Positions 6,323-14,234 of a DNA stretch of 23,493 nucleotides are shown one piece after another; the stretch's first letter is position 1; each line of letters begins with the position of its first letter. The DNA is taken from NCBI GenBank assembly GCA_003486945.1, contig DNFL01000083.1, forward strand, positions 1 to 23,493. Reading direction: 5' to 3'. Under the pieces are notes generated by a model. The model was not told where the DNA came from, searched no databases, and saw only the letters and a program-made list of their open reading frames with translations. This DNA is from Hyphomonas sp. Lineage in GTDB: Bacteria > Pseudomonadota > Alphaproteobacteria > Caulobacterales > Hyphomonadaceae. Position numbers and translations under genes: made by a program.

Positions 6323-8347
6323 GTGCCTTTTAGAACAGGCCTGATTGTTGTCGCCCTCGCGAGCGTTGCCCCATGGGCGGCCGCCGAGGAAGCCGAAGCG
6401 CCCGTGCTCATCGCGGACCTGCGCTTGCCGGCGGTCGAAACCCTGGGCGACCGTCCGGTTTCTGCGCCCGGCTCGCGTGCGGTGATCGATGCGACCGCCA
6501 TCGTAGAAACTGCCGCCGACCGCCCGGCCGAAATCCTGAATCAGGCGCCGGGCGTCAATATCCAGATGAACTCGGGGCAGGAGCACCTGATCTCCATCCG
6601 CTCGCCGGTGCTAACGGCGGGCGCCGGGCAGGGAAGTTTCCTCATTCTCGAAAACGGGGTGCCTACCCGCTCGCCTGCCTTCGGCAACGTCAACAGCCTG
6701 ATCGAGCCGCACCTTGAAATCGCGGACGGCATCGAAATCGTGCGCGGGCCGGGCAGTGCGAAGTATGGATCGAATGCCGTACACGGACTGATCAATGTCA
6801 TCCTGGCCGGCCCCTCCTCACCGCAGCAGGTGCGCGCAAGCTATGGCTCCCTTGGCCGCTGGCGCGGCGACGCATCGGTGAACCTCGGAGCGGCGACGCG
6901 CCTCAATCTTTCGCTCATGGAAGATGGCGGCTGGCGGGACAGCACAGGCGTCACGCAGCAGAAACTATCGCTCGTCACCGAAGCGGGCATCGGCGAATGG
7001 GACGCCAGCTTCTGGCTTTCCGCTTCAAACCTTGAACAGGACACCGCCGGCTTCATCCAGGGCGTGGACGCTTACAAGAATAAGGACACCGCGAAGACCA
7101 ATCCCAATCCCGGCGCGTTCCGCGATGCCTGGTCTGCCCGCGCCGGCGCGCGTCTTGTCCGGGATCTCGGCCCCGGCACCCTGACGCTGATCCCGAACCT
7201 GCACACGCAGTCGATGGTTTTCTCACAGCACTTCCTGCCCTATGGCGGCGTCGAGAAGAACGCGCATACCGGCGGCGGCCTTATGGCGCGCTACGAGTTC
7301 GATCCCGGCGAGCGCGTTACCTGGCGCATTGGTGCGGATACCGACTATGCGACGGGCTATCTCAAGGAAATCCAGCCCCTGCCGCATCCTAGCCCGGCTT
7401 TTCCGCAGGGGCTGCACTATAATTATAATGTCGACACGCTCTCCCTCGCCCTCTGGGGCGAAGCGGAAGTCAGCCTCTCTGAAAACGTACGCCTGCTCGC
7501 AGGTGTTCGCGGCGAGACGCATGACTATGACTATACCACCCGCATTCCCGCCGGCATTCGCGGCCGCTTCAATGTCGCGCCGGACCGCTCCGATGATTTC
7601 AGCTTCGTCACGCCAAAGCTCGGCCTGATCTGGGACCGGGACGGATATAGTCTCTATGCGAACTATGCCCGCGGCGCCCGCGCCCCGCAGGTTTCCGATC
7701 TCTACCGGCTGCAGAACCTGCAACTGCCCGGACAGGTGCGCGAAGAAAGCCTCGACAGTCTCGAGATCGGCGCCCGCGGCGAGGCGCTGTTCGGCCATCT
7801 CACCTTCGATGTCGCGGCCTACTGGATGGAGAAAGAAAACTTCTTCTTCCGCGATTCCGATGGCCTCAACGTGCCGGACGGTTCGACCGGACATATCGGC
7901 GCCGAAGCGGCCGCCACGCTGATCCTCTCGCGCGCGTTCAGCCTCTCCGGCAATGTGGCCTGGAGCGACCAGACCTACACATTCAACCGCCCGGTCGTGG
8001 CGGCGCAGGAGCGGATCGTTTCCGGCAGCCGCATCGACACCGCGCCCGAATGGCTCGCCGACCTGCGCGCCGACTGGCAGGCGAGCGAAGCGCTGAAACT
8101 TTCCCTGACGCTGGAACATGTCGGCGAATATCTCGCAGACCCCGCCAACACGGTCACCTATCCCGGCCACACCATTCTCGGCGCGCGCGCGGGCCTGTCG
8201 CTTGGCAGCGGACTCGAAGCCTACATTATCGTCCGTAACCTGACGGATGAGCGCTATGCCGACCGCGCCGATGTGGCCCAGGGCAATGAGCGCTATTTTC
8301 CCGGAGAGCCGCTGAATGCGACCTTCGGCATCACGAAAAGATTCTAG
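6323..8347 (+). CDS. TonB-dependent outer-membrane receptor
   Basis: The product is about 674 residues. The N-terminus (PFRTGLIVVALASVAPWAAA) is a Sec signal peptide. A plug domain follows, with RPAEILNQAPGVNIQ, SIRSPVL, ILENGVPTRSPAFGNVN and the hallmark IEIVRGPGSAKYGSNAVHGLINVI. The rest is a beta-barrel of alternating aromatic strands. A late NLTDERYADRADV segment and the C-terminal NATFGITKRF with terminal Phe are typical for BAM insertion. There is no ATG start: GTG at 6323 is chosen because GGAG lies 9 bases upstream, while GTG at 6308 (five residues longer) has no such site. The cargo is unknown; the nucleoside transporter just upstream suggests nucleosides or a related solute. Confidence 0.92.
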   Translation: MPFRTGLIVVALASVAPWAAAEEAEAPVLIADLRLPAVETLGDRPVSAPGSRAVIDATAIVETAADRPAEILNQAPGVNIQMNSGQEHLISIRSPVLTAGAGQGSFLILENGVPTRSPAFGNVNSLIEPHLEIADGIEIVRGPGSAKYGSNAVHGLINVILAGPSSPQQVRASYGSLGRWRGDASVNLGAATRLNLSLMEDGGWRDSTGVTQQKLSLVTEAGIGEWDASFWLSASNLEQDTAGFIQGVDAYKNKDTAKTNPNPGAFRDAWSARAGARLVRDLGPGTLTLIPNLHTQSMVFSQHFLPYGGVEKNAHTGGGLMARYEFDPGERVTWRIGADTDYATGYLKEIQPLPHPSPAFPQGLHYNYNVDTLSLALWGEAEVSLSENVRLLAGVRGETHDYDYTTRIPAGIRGRFNVAPDRSDDFSFVTPKLGLIWDRDGYSLYANYARGARAPQVSDLYRLQNLQLPGQVREESLDSLEIGARGEALFGHLTFDVAAYWMEKENFFFRDSDGLNVPDGSTGHIGAEAAATLILSRAFSLSGNVAWSDQTYTFNRPVVAAQERIVSGSRIDTAPEWLADLRADWQASEALKLSLTLEHVGEYLADPANTVTYPGHTILGARAGLSLGSGLEAYIIVRNLTDERYADRADVAQGNERYFPGEPLNATFGITKRF

Positions 8348-8369
8348 CCAAAAATTCCAGGAGAAACAC

Positions 8370-8984
8370 ATGAAGCTCTATCACAGCCCGCAGGCACCGA
8401 ACCCGGACCGCGTCGTCTATTTCCTGCGCGCCAAGGGCAAGCTGGATGCGGTGGAGCTCGAGGAAATCTCGATCATGAAGCAGGAGCACAAACAGGCAGG
8501 CTACCGCGAAGTCTCGCCCTATGCGCAGGTGCCCGCGCTCATCCTCGACGATGGCACGAACATCACCGAGAGCCGCGCCATCTGCACCTATCTCGAAGGC
8601 GTCTTCCCGGAGCCGAACCTGATGGGCCGCGACCCGAAGGAAAAGGCCCTGATCGAAATGTGGGACCGGCGCGTAGAGCTGATGTTCTTCATCCAGTTCG
8701 CCGGCTGGTTCCGCAACGCCCATCCGATGATGGCGCCGCTCGAAGTGCCGCAGAGCGCCGAAGCCGCTGCCAAGAGCGAGAAGGCTGCGAAGAAAATGGC
8801 CGAACGTCTCAACGAACACCTAGCCAACAACGAGTTCGTCGCTGCAGACCGTTTCTCCATCGCAGACATCACGCTCTACATTACCTGCGGCTTCTGCCGC
8901 GTGATGAAATGGTCGCCGCACAAGGAGTTGCCGCATCTCGGCCGCTGGCACGAGGCGATGACGGCGAGGGGCTTTGCCGGCTGA
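8370..8984 (+). CDS. Glutathione S-transferase family protein
   Basis: The product is a 204-residue cytosolic protein with a thioredoxin-like N-terminal domain (1-80) and an all-helical C-terminal domain. Pro55 in QVPALIL is the conserved cis-proline, and Glu67-Ser68 in the ITESRAI motif bind the glutathione gamma-glutamyl group. The N-terminal LYHSPQAPNPDRV offers Ser6 or a nearby residue as catalytic candidate; there is no Cys there. FSIADITLYI (about 165-175) is the conserved GST helix with the N-capping Ser and Asp. AGGAGAAACAC precedes the ATG. The gap to the TonB receptor is only 22 bp, so it is probably cotranscribed. The substrate is not predictable. Confidence 0.9.
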   Translation: MKLYHSPQAPNPDRVVYFLRAKGKLDAVELEEISIMKQEHKQAGYREVSPYAQVPALILDDGTNITESRAICTYLEGVFPEPNLMGRDPKEKALIEMWDRRVELMFFIQFAGWFRNAHPMMAPLEVPQSAEAAAKSEKAAKKMAERLNEHLANNEFVAADRFSIADITLYITCGFCRVMKWSPHKELPHLGRWHEAMTARGFAG

Positions 8985-9065
8985 TTTCCGGAATAGTCCG
9001 TATAAGGAACAAGTGGGGCAGGGTGCGGAAGGTCTGAGGAGCAGGGGTTTCCACAGGCGCCAGAT

Positions 9066-9079
9066 GCGCTATCTAGCGC
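9066..9079. promoter_or_regulatory. Perfect dyad upstream of the M1 aminopeptidase gene
   Basis: GCGCTA (9066-9071) and TAGCGC (9074-9079) form a perfect inverted repeat around TC, 28 bases before the ATG at 9108. It could be an operator overlapping the promoter or 5' leader. No consensus is recognised, and short GC-rich dyads arise by chance. Confidence 0.25.
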
Positions 9080-9107
9080 CGTGAACAGATTTCCGGGGGA
9101 ACCCTAC

Positions 9108-11753
9108 ATGCGCCGGATTGGCCTTGTTGCCGCGCTTTGCCTTGTTGCCGCCGCCTGCGCGCAGCGCTCCGCCTGGACGCTGCCGGTGCAGGCTGCCGAA
9201 CTGGAAGAGCTGCAGAGCGCCGCCCCTGCCGGCCGTCTCCCGGGGGTCGCCCGCCCCGCCACCTACCGCGCCGCGCTCGATCTTGATCCCCGAGAAGACA
9301 GTTTCTCCGGCACGGTCGAGATCGATATCGACCTGAAAGCCGCCGTCACCGGCCTCTGGCTGCACGGCGAGAATCTCGATGTCAGCCGCATCACCGCCAC
9401 CGCCGGCGGCGAAACGGTGGACGCGAGCTGGACCGAAGTGCTCGACACCGGCGTCGTCTGGGTCGGCTTCCCGAAACGGCTCGAAGCGCGCCGCGTCACG
9501 CTCACCATCGACTATACCGCCCCGTTCGACGTGAACCTCGCCGGCCTCTTCCGCGTCGAGTCGCAGGGGCGCCGCTACGCGCTCGCCAAGTCCGAGAGCA
9601 TTCAGGCGCGCCGCTTCCTGCCGGGCTTTGACGAACCGGGCCTGAAGGCCGTGTTCGACATGGCGATCACCGTGCCGGATGGCATGCACGCCATCGCCAA
9701 CACGCCGGAAGTTTCGCGCGCACCGGCGCGTGATGGCCACGTCACCATCCGCTTCGCGCCCACGCGCCCGCTGTCCACCTATCTCCTCTCCACCGCCGTC
9801 GGCGAGTTCGACCGGGTCGAGCGCCCGCCGCTGCCGCCAAACAAGGCGCGCGATTTCGAAGTGCCACTCACCGGCTACACGCGCGCGGGCAAGGCGGCAG
9901 AGCTCGACTTCGCGCTCGATCTCACGCCCGGCATGATGCGCGTGTTCGAAGAGATGCTGCGCCAGCCCTATCCCTATGAGAAGCTCGACATCATCGCCTC
10001 GCCGCAATGGCCCTCCGGCGCGACTGAGCTTGCCGCGGCGATCACCTATAATGAGGCGCGCATCCTGAAAGGGCCGGATGCCGGCCCGGCGCTCATCCGT
10101 GCGCTGAAGGAAATCCACGCGCACGAGATTGCGCACATGTGGTTCGGCAATCTCGTCACGCCGCCATGGTGGGATGATCTCTGGCTGAAAGAGGCGTTCG
10201 CCAGCTGGGCCGAAATCGTTATCCTCGAGGCGCTTGAGCCTTACGGCAATCACGATGTCGCTGGCGTCGCGGACGGCCTGACCGCCATGGCGCTCGATAG
10301 TCAGGCGAGCGTGCGCGCCGTCGCCGAGCCGATCAGCCGCAATGAAGACATCCGCAATGCCTATGACGCGATCACCTATTCCAAGGGCCAGTCGATCATC
10401 CGCATGGTCGATCACTATTTCACGCCGGAACAGTTCCGCCCCGCCCTTGGGCGCTACATTCGTCAGTTTGCGGATGGTGAGGCAGACAGCGCCGATTTCT
10501 ATGCCTCCATCTCCCGCGTCACCGGCGAGCCTGCCATCGGCGAAGTGTTCCGCAGCTTCGTCACGCAGCGCGGCATCCCGCTGATCGAAGCGGAAGTCTC
10601 CTGCGGCAATGGCGCGCCAAAGCTCACGCTCAGCCAGAGCCGCTACCGGCCACTCGGCTCAACCATCGATCCGGGAACGCGCTGGTCCGTTCCGGTCTGC
10701 ACCTCCTGGCAGGACGGCGCGAACCGCGGTGAAACCTGCACGCTGCTCAGCACGGAGCGCAAGGTGGTCGAGCTCAAGGGCGCGGTGTGCCCCGGCGTGA
10801 TTGTTCCGAATGCGGATGGTGCGGGCTATTACCGTTTCAATCTCACCGCAGACAGCTGGGCCGCGCTCGGCGGCGCCATTTCCGAATTGCCCTCCACCGA
10901 GGCGCTGGTCAGCGTCGACAGTGCCAATGCGGCCTTTGCCGCAGGCTCAATGTCCGGGGAGGCCTATCTCGATGTTCTGATTCCAGCGCTCGGGCACAGC
11001 GAAGCCGCCGTCCTCTCCGCCAGCCTGCGCGCCATCGAGACCTTGCTCACACAGCTTGGCGATCATCCGGCTGCGGAGGAAATCACCGTGCGGGTCGCTG
11101 CCGCGCTTGATGCCCGCTCCGCCCGTCTGACGGGGCCGGAAGCAGATGCCCGCATCCTCGGCTTCCGCGCGGAAGTCCTGCAGGAGGCCAGCGCGCGCGC
11201 CGATCTGCTCCGCCGCCTGCAGCCGCTGCTCGATGGCACCGGCGGCCTCAGCACAGACCTCTACACGCCCGCCCTTCGCGTCGCCTTCGCGGATGGCGGC
11301 GCTTCGGCCTTCGACCAGATCCTCGCCGCCCGCACGCGCATCGACAATGCAGTGTTCACATCAGCCGTCGCCGGCGCCATGGGCAGCGTGCCGGATCCCG
11401 CGCTCGTCTCCCGCGCCGAAGCGTTGATGCGCGAAGGCGCGTTCGGCCCCGCCGCCAGCCTGTCCATCGCGACCAGCCTGATGGCTAGTCCGCTTCACCG
11501 CGAAAATGTCTGGCAGAATCTGAAGGCGGATTTCCCCGGCTTTCTCTCCGCCATCCCCTCGCAGACGCGCCGCGCCGCGCCGCGCCTCGCGCGCAGCTTC
11601 TGCGACCCGGCGCGCGCCGGCGAGATCGAAGCCTTCTTCGCTGCGCAAGGCCGCGACGTCGCTGGCCATGAGCGCGCACTCGCCGAAACGGTGGAATACC
11701 TGACGCTGTGTTCCGTGCAGGCGGAGGCCGCCCGCGCCGCGTTTGCGCCTTAG
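9108..11753 (+). CDS. M1-family zinc metallopeptidase, lipoprotein-type export signal
   Basis: The product is 881 residues, the length of PepN-like and ERAP-like M1 peptidases, which cleave N-terminal residues from peptides. The zinc site is complete: HEIAH gives His339, Glu340 and His343, and the third ligand Glu362 follows after 18 residues in WWDDLWLKEAFASW. Tyr424 (ITYSKGQ) is the transition-state tyrosine. The substrate motif normally reading GxMEN is here GATEL (304-308): the Glu is kept, Met and Asn are not. The signal MRRIGLVAALCLVAAAC suggests lipidation at Cys17 or plain Sec export, hence an envelope location. The start at 9108 has GGGGGA upstream; a GTG at 9081 would spoil the signal peptide. 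The C-terminal 350 residues form a helical repeat-like domain. The stop overlaps the convergent SDR stop by 4 bp. Confidence 0.93.
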   Translation: MRRIGLVAALCLVAAACAQRSAWTLPVQAAELEELQSAAPAGRLPGVARPATYRAALDLDPREDSFSGTVEIDIDLKAAVTGLWLHGENLDVSRITATAGGETVDASWTEVLDTGVVWVGFPKRLEARRVTLTIDYTAPFDVNLAGLFRVESQGRRYALAKSESIQARRFLPGFDEPGLKAVFDMAITVPDGMHAIANTPEVSRAPARDGHVTIRFAPTRPLSTYLLSTAVGEFDRVERPPLPPNKARDFEVPLTGYTRAGKAAELDFALDLTPGMMRVFEEMLRQPYPYEKLDIIASPQWPSGATELAAAITYNEARILKGPDAGPALIRALKEIHAHEIAHMWFGNLVTPPWWDDLWLKEAFASWAEIVILEALEPYGNHDVAGVADGLTAMALDSQASVRAVAEPISRNEDIRNAYDAITYSKGQSIIRMVDHYFTPEQFRPALGRYIRQFADGEADSADFYASISRVTGEPAIGEVFRSFVTQRGIPLIEAEVSCGNGAPKLTLSQSRYRPLGSTIDPGTRWSVPVCTSWQDGANRGETCTLLSTERKVVELKGAVCPGVIVPNADGAGYYRFNLTADSWAALGGAISELPSTEALVSVDSANAAFAAGSMSGEAYLDVLIPALGHSEAAVLSASLRAIETLLTQLGDHPAAEEITVRVAAALDARSARLTGPEADARILGFRAEVLQEASARADLLRRLQPLLDGTGGLSTDLYTPALRVAFADGGASAFDQILAARTRIDNAVFTSAVAGAMGSVPDPALVSRAEALMREGAFGPAASLSIATSLMASPLHRENVWQNLKADFPGFLSAIPSQTRRAAPRLARSFCDPARAGEIEAFFAAQGRDVAGHERALAETVEYLTLCSVQAEAARAAFAP

Positions 11754-12538
11754 GCGTTCTTGATCGTCAGGCCGCCATCCACCGGGATGTGCACGCCGTT
11801 GAGGAAGCTCGCCGCTGGCAATACCAGCGACAGCGTCATATGCGCAACCTCTTCCGGAATGCCATACCGGCGCAGCGGCACGCGCCGCTTGGCGTAGATT
11901 TCCTTGTGCTCGTCCGGAATGCCCGCCGTGATGCCGGTTTTGATCGGGCCGGGGCAGATACAGTTCACCGTGATGCCTTCGCGGCCAAGGTCCACCGCCA
12001 GCCCGCGCGTCAGTCCGATCACGCCGTGCTTGGCCGCCACATAGGGCGAATTGCCCGGCGTCGCGCCGAGACCCTCCGTGGACGCAATATTGACGATCCG
12101 CCCCCAGCCGTTTTTGCGCATGTAAGGCAGCGCCGCGCGGATGGCCCGCTGGTGCGAAGTCAGCATCACATTGATGCTCGGCCCCCAGCTGTCCTCATAG
12201 CTTTCCTCGCCGACTTGGGCCGCTATGGCAAAGCCGGCATTGTTGACGAGAATGTCCATGCCGCCGAAATGTGCCGCCGCCTCATCCACCACGCGCTTGA
12301 TCGCTTTCGCGTCGCCGACATCCAGCGCCCAGCCTTTCACATGCTCGATGCCCGCCGCCTTGATCTCGGCGACCACCTTGTCGACGTTCTCCTGCTTCAG
12401 GTCGGTCACCGCCACGTTCGCGCCTTCGCGCGCGAACAGGTGCGCGGTTGCCCGGCCCATGCCGCTGGCGGCGCCGGTAATCAGCGCGGTCTTGCCTTTG
12501 ATGGAGCGCGACAGCTCCTGATAGGGTGGCTGGTTCAT
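11750..12538 (-). CDS. SDR-family NAD(P)-dependent oxidoreductase
   Basis: The product is a 262-residue classical short-chain dehydrogenase. TGAASGMG is at 21-28, Asp46 follows the second strand (NAD preference), NNAG is at 99-102, and Ser153, Tyr166 and Lys170 form the catalytic set (SPYVAAKHG). The CPGPIKT loop and C-terminal PVDGGLTIKNA are standard. The closest general resemblance is to 3-hydroxybutyrate or alcohol/steroid dehydrogenases, but the substrate is unknown. The ATG at 12538 is preferred over an upstream in-frame start because GTGAGGAAAC precedes it and it overlaps the thioesterase stop in ATGA, implying translational coupling. Its stop codon overlaps that of the convergent aminopeptidase gene. 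Confidence 0.9.
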   Translation of the reverse strand: MNQPPYQELSRSIKGKTALITGAASGMGRATAHLFAREGANVAVTDLKQENVDKVVAEIKAAGIEHVKGWALDVGDAKAIKRVVDEAAAHFGGMDILVNNAGFAIAAQVGEESYEDSWGPSINVMLTSHQRAIRAALPYMRKNGWGRIVNIASTEGLGATPGNSPYVAAKHGVIGLTRGLAVDLGREGITVNCICPGPIKTGITAGIPDEHKEIYAKRRVPLRRYGIPEEVAHMTLSLVLPAASFLNGVHIPVDGGLTIKNA

Positions 12539-12963
12539 GCCTGTTTCCTCACTTTTTTGAGTGTTCCAGAGAAGTTGAGACAAGGCCTTCCGTCCGCCGA
12601 CACAATGCCGCGCACAAAGACCAGCGACCGGCCCGCTCGCAGCACCTCGCCGCGCGCTTCAATCCATTCGCCGACCTTTGGTCCATCGAGGAATTCCGAA
12701 GTGAACGCGACTGTCAGGCCATAGCCGCCATCCATTTCATTGTTCGCAATCGCAAACAGGGCAAAGTCCGCAAACGTCATCAGGCAGCCGCCATGCATCA
12801 CGCCGCCGCCGTTCATGTGCTTGCGCTCGGCGCGGAAGGCGGCAACGGGGCCTTTTTCGTCGTGCCGGAAGTAGAATGGTCCGGCTGTCTCGTATTCGAA
12901 CGGCTCATCCGGCCAGTTTATCCAGCCTGCCCACTCCCCGGATTCGATCGTCACTGGCGGCAT
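12535..12963 (-). CDS. PaaI-family hotdog thioesterase
   Basis: The product is a 142-residue single hotdog domain. The motif NGGGVMHGGCLMTFADFALF (51-70) carries the conserved Asn51, the HGG at 57-59 and the likely catalytic Asp66 of PaaI/YbgC-like acyl-CoA thioesterases. The segment LTVAFTSEFLDGPKVGEWIEA is the usual long strand of the fold. Such enzymes release acids from acyl-CoA and can rescue the CoA pool. The gene overlaps the SDR start by 4 bp (ATGA), so the two are one operon with the thioesterase first. GGGGAGACGAA lies before its ATG. It is divergent from the acyl-CoA dehydrogenase, 110 bp away. Confidence 0.9.
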   Translation of the reverse strand: MPPVTIESGEWAGWINWPDEPFEYETAGPFYFRHDEKGPVAAFRAERKHMNGGGVMHGGCLMTFADFALFAIANNEMDGGYGLTVAFTSEFLDGPKVGEWIEARGEVLRAGRSLVFVRGIVSADGRPCLNFSGTLKKVRKQA

Positions 12964-13008
12964 TTCGTCTCCCCGTCATGCTGCGGCAACCATACCCCGA
13001 CGGCCCCC

Positions 13009-13038
13009 TTCGACAAGCGTGCCGTTGGGGCATAGAGT
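13009..13038 (+). promoter_or_regulatory. Weak candidate promoter for the acyl-CoA dehydrogenase operon
   Basis: TTCGAC (13009-13014) and TAGAGT (13033-13038) are separated by 18 bp and lie 35 bp before the ATG. They match sigma-70 boxes only partly. The 110-bp gap 12964-13073 must hold promoters for both the thioesterase-SDR pair and the dehydrogenase operon. Confidence 0.25.
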
Positions 13039-13073
13039 GGGGCCTGAAAAGACCACATACCGGGAGACGAGAC

Positions 13074-14234
13074 ATGGCGTTTGATGCCGAAACCCGCGCC
13101 GCCCTGATCGAGCAGGTGCGCCGCTTCGTGACCGAAACCTGCGTGCCGGTCGAGGCCCAGGTGTCGGAAGAAGACGAGGTGCCCCAGCACGTCGTCAATG
13201 CGATGAAGGAACTCGGCCTGTTCGGCGTCGCCGTGCCGGAGGCCTATGGCGGTCTGCAGCTCGACATGGAAACCGAATGCCTCGTTGCCCTCGAACTCGG
13301 CCAGACCTCGCCCGCCTTCCGCTCCGTCGCCGGCACCAATATCGGCATCGGTTCACAGGCCCTCGTTCTTTTCGGCACGGAAGCGCAAAAGGAAAAATGG
13401 CTGCCCGGCATCGCCTCGGGCGACCTGATCGCCAGCTTCGCCCTCACCGAACCCGAAGCAGGCTCGGACGCGGCCGGCCTCAAGACCCGCGCCGTGCGCG
13501 ACGGCGACCACTACATCCTCAACGGCACCAAGCGCTACATCACCAACGCCAACAAGGCGGACCTCTTCACCGTCATGGCACGGACGAACCAGGATGAGCC
13601 CGGCGCCAAGGGCGTCTCCGCCTTCATCGTTGAGCGGGGTACGCCCGGGCTCTCTGTCGGCAAGCCCGAAAAGAAGATGGGCCAGCAGGGCGCGCATATC
13701 TGCGACGTCATTTTCGAGAATGCCCGCGTGCCCGCCGCCAACATGGTCGCGAAGGAAGGCGAAGGCTTCAAGGTCGCGATGAGCGTGCTCGACAAGGGCA
13801 GGCTGCACATTTCCGCCGTTGCCACCGGCATGTCCAAACGCCTGATCCGCGAGATGGTCACCTACGCGCTGGAGCGCAAGCAGTTCGGCAAACCGATCTT
13901 CGAACACCAGCTGATCCAGGGCCTCATCGCCGACAGCCAGGCCGAAACCTACGCCGCCGAATGCATGATCCTCGACGCTGCCCGCCGCCGCGATGCCGGC
14001 GAGGATGTCACGCTGCTCGCTTCCTCCACCAAGCTCTTCGCCACTGAGGCGTGCGGGCGCGTAGCTGACCGCGCCGTTCAGGTCTTCGGCGGCGCTGGCT
14101 ATGTCGCCGACTATGGCATCGAACGCTTCTACCGCGACGCCCGCATCTTCCGCCTCTACGAAGGCACCAGCCAGATTCAACAAATCATCATTGCCCGCGA
14201 GCTTGCCCGCGCCGCCAAAGCAGGAACCCTCTGA
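13074..14234 (+). CDS. Acyl-CoA dehydrogenase
   Basis: The product is a 386-residue FAD flavoenzyme that introduces the alpha-beta double bond into acyl-CoA and passes electrons to ETF. Seen in the sequence are the ACAD signature ALTEPEAGSDAA, the FAD-contacting FGGAGYVADYGIERFYRDARI and the catalytic Glu363 in YEGTSQIQQ, the short/medium-chain position. Also visible are GRLHISAVATGMSKR and ERKQFGKPIFEHQ of the C-terminal helical domain. The ATG at 13074 has GGGAGA upstream; the longer frame to 12876 overlaps the divergent thioesterase and is not credible. It is the first gene of a four-gene run: its TGA shares a base with the serine hydrolase ATG. Chain-length preference is not clear. Confidence 0.94.
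   Translation: MAFDAETRAALIEQVRRFVTETCVPVEAQVSEEDEVPQHVVNAMKELGLFGVAVPEAYGGLQLDMETECLVALELGQTSPAFRSVAGTNIGIGSQALVLFGTEAQKEKWLPGIASGDLIASFALTEPEAGSDAAGLKTRAVRDGDHYILNGTKRYITNANKADLFTVMARTNQDEPGAKGVSAFIVERGTPGLSVGKPEKKMGQQGAHICDVIFENARVPAANMVAKEGEGFKVAMSVLDKGRLHISAVATGMSKRLIREMVTYALERKQFGKPIFEHQLIQGLIADSQAETYAAECMILDAARRRDAGEDVTLLASSTKLFATEACGRVADRAVQVFGGAGYVADYGIERFYRDARIFRLYEGTSQIQQIIIARELARAAKAGTL

Noticed and set aside
7223..8371. Minus-strand frame of 382 codons opposite the TonB receptor
   Set aside because: It mirrors the receptor codons, with no ribosome binding site and no recognisable motif.
9069..10415. Minus-strand frame of 448 codons opposite the aminopeptidase
   Set aside because: The opposite strand encodes intact M1 motifs; this frame is compositionally biased and motif-free.
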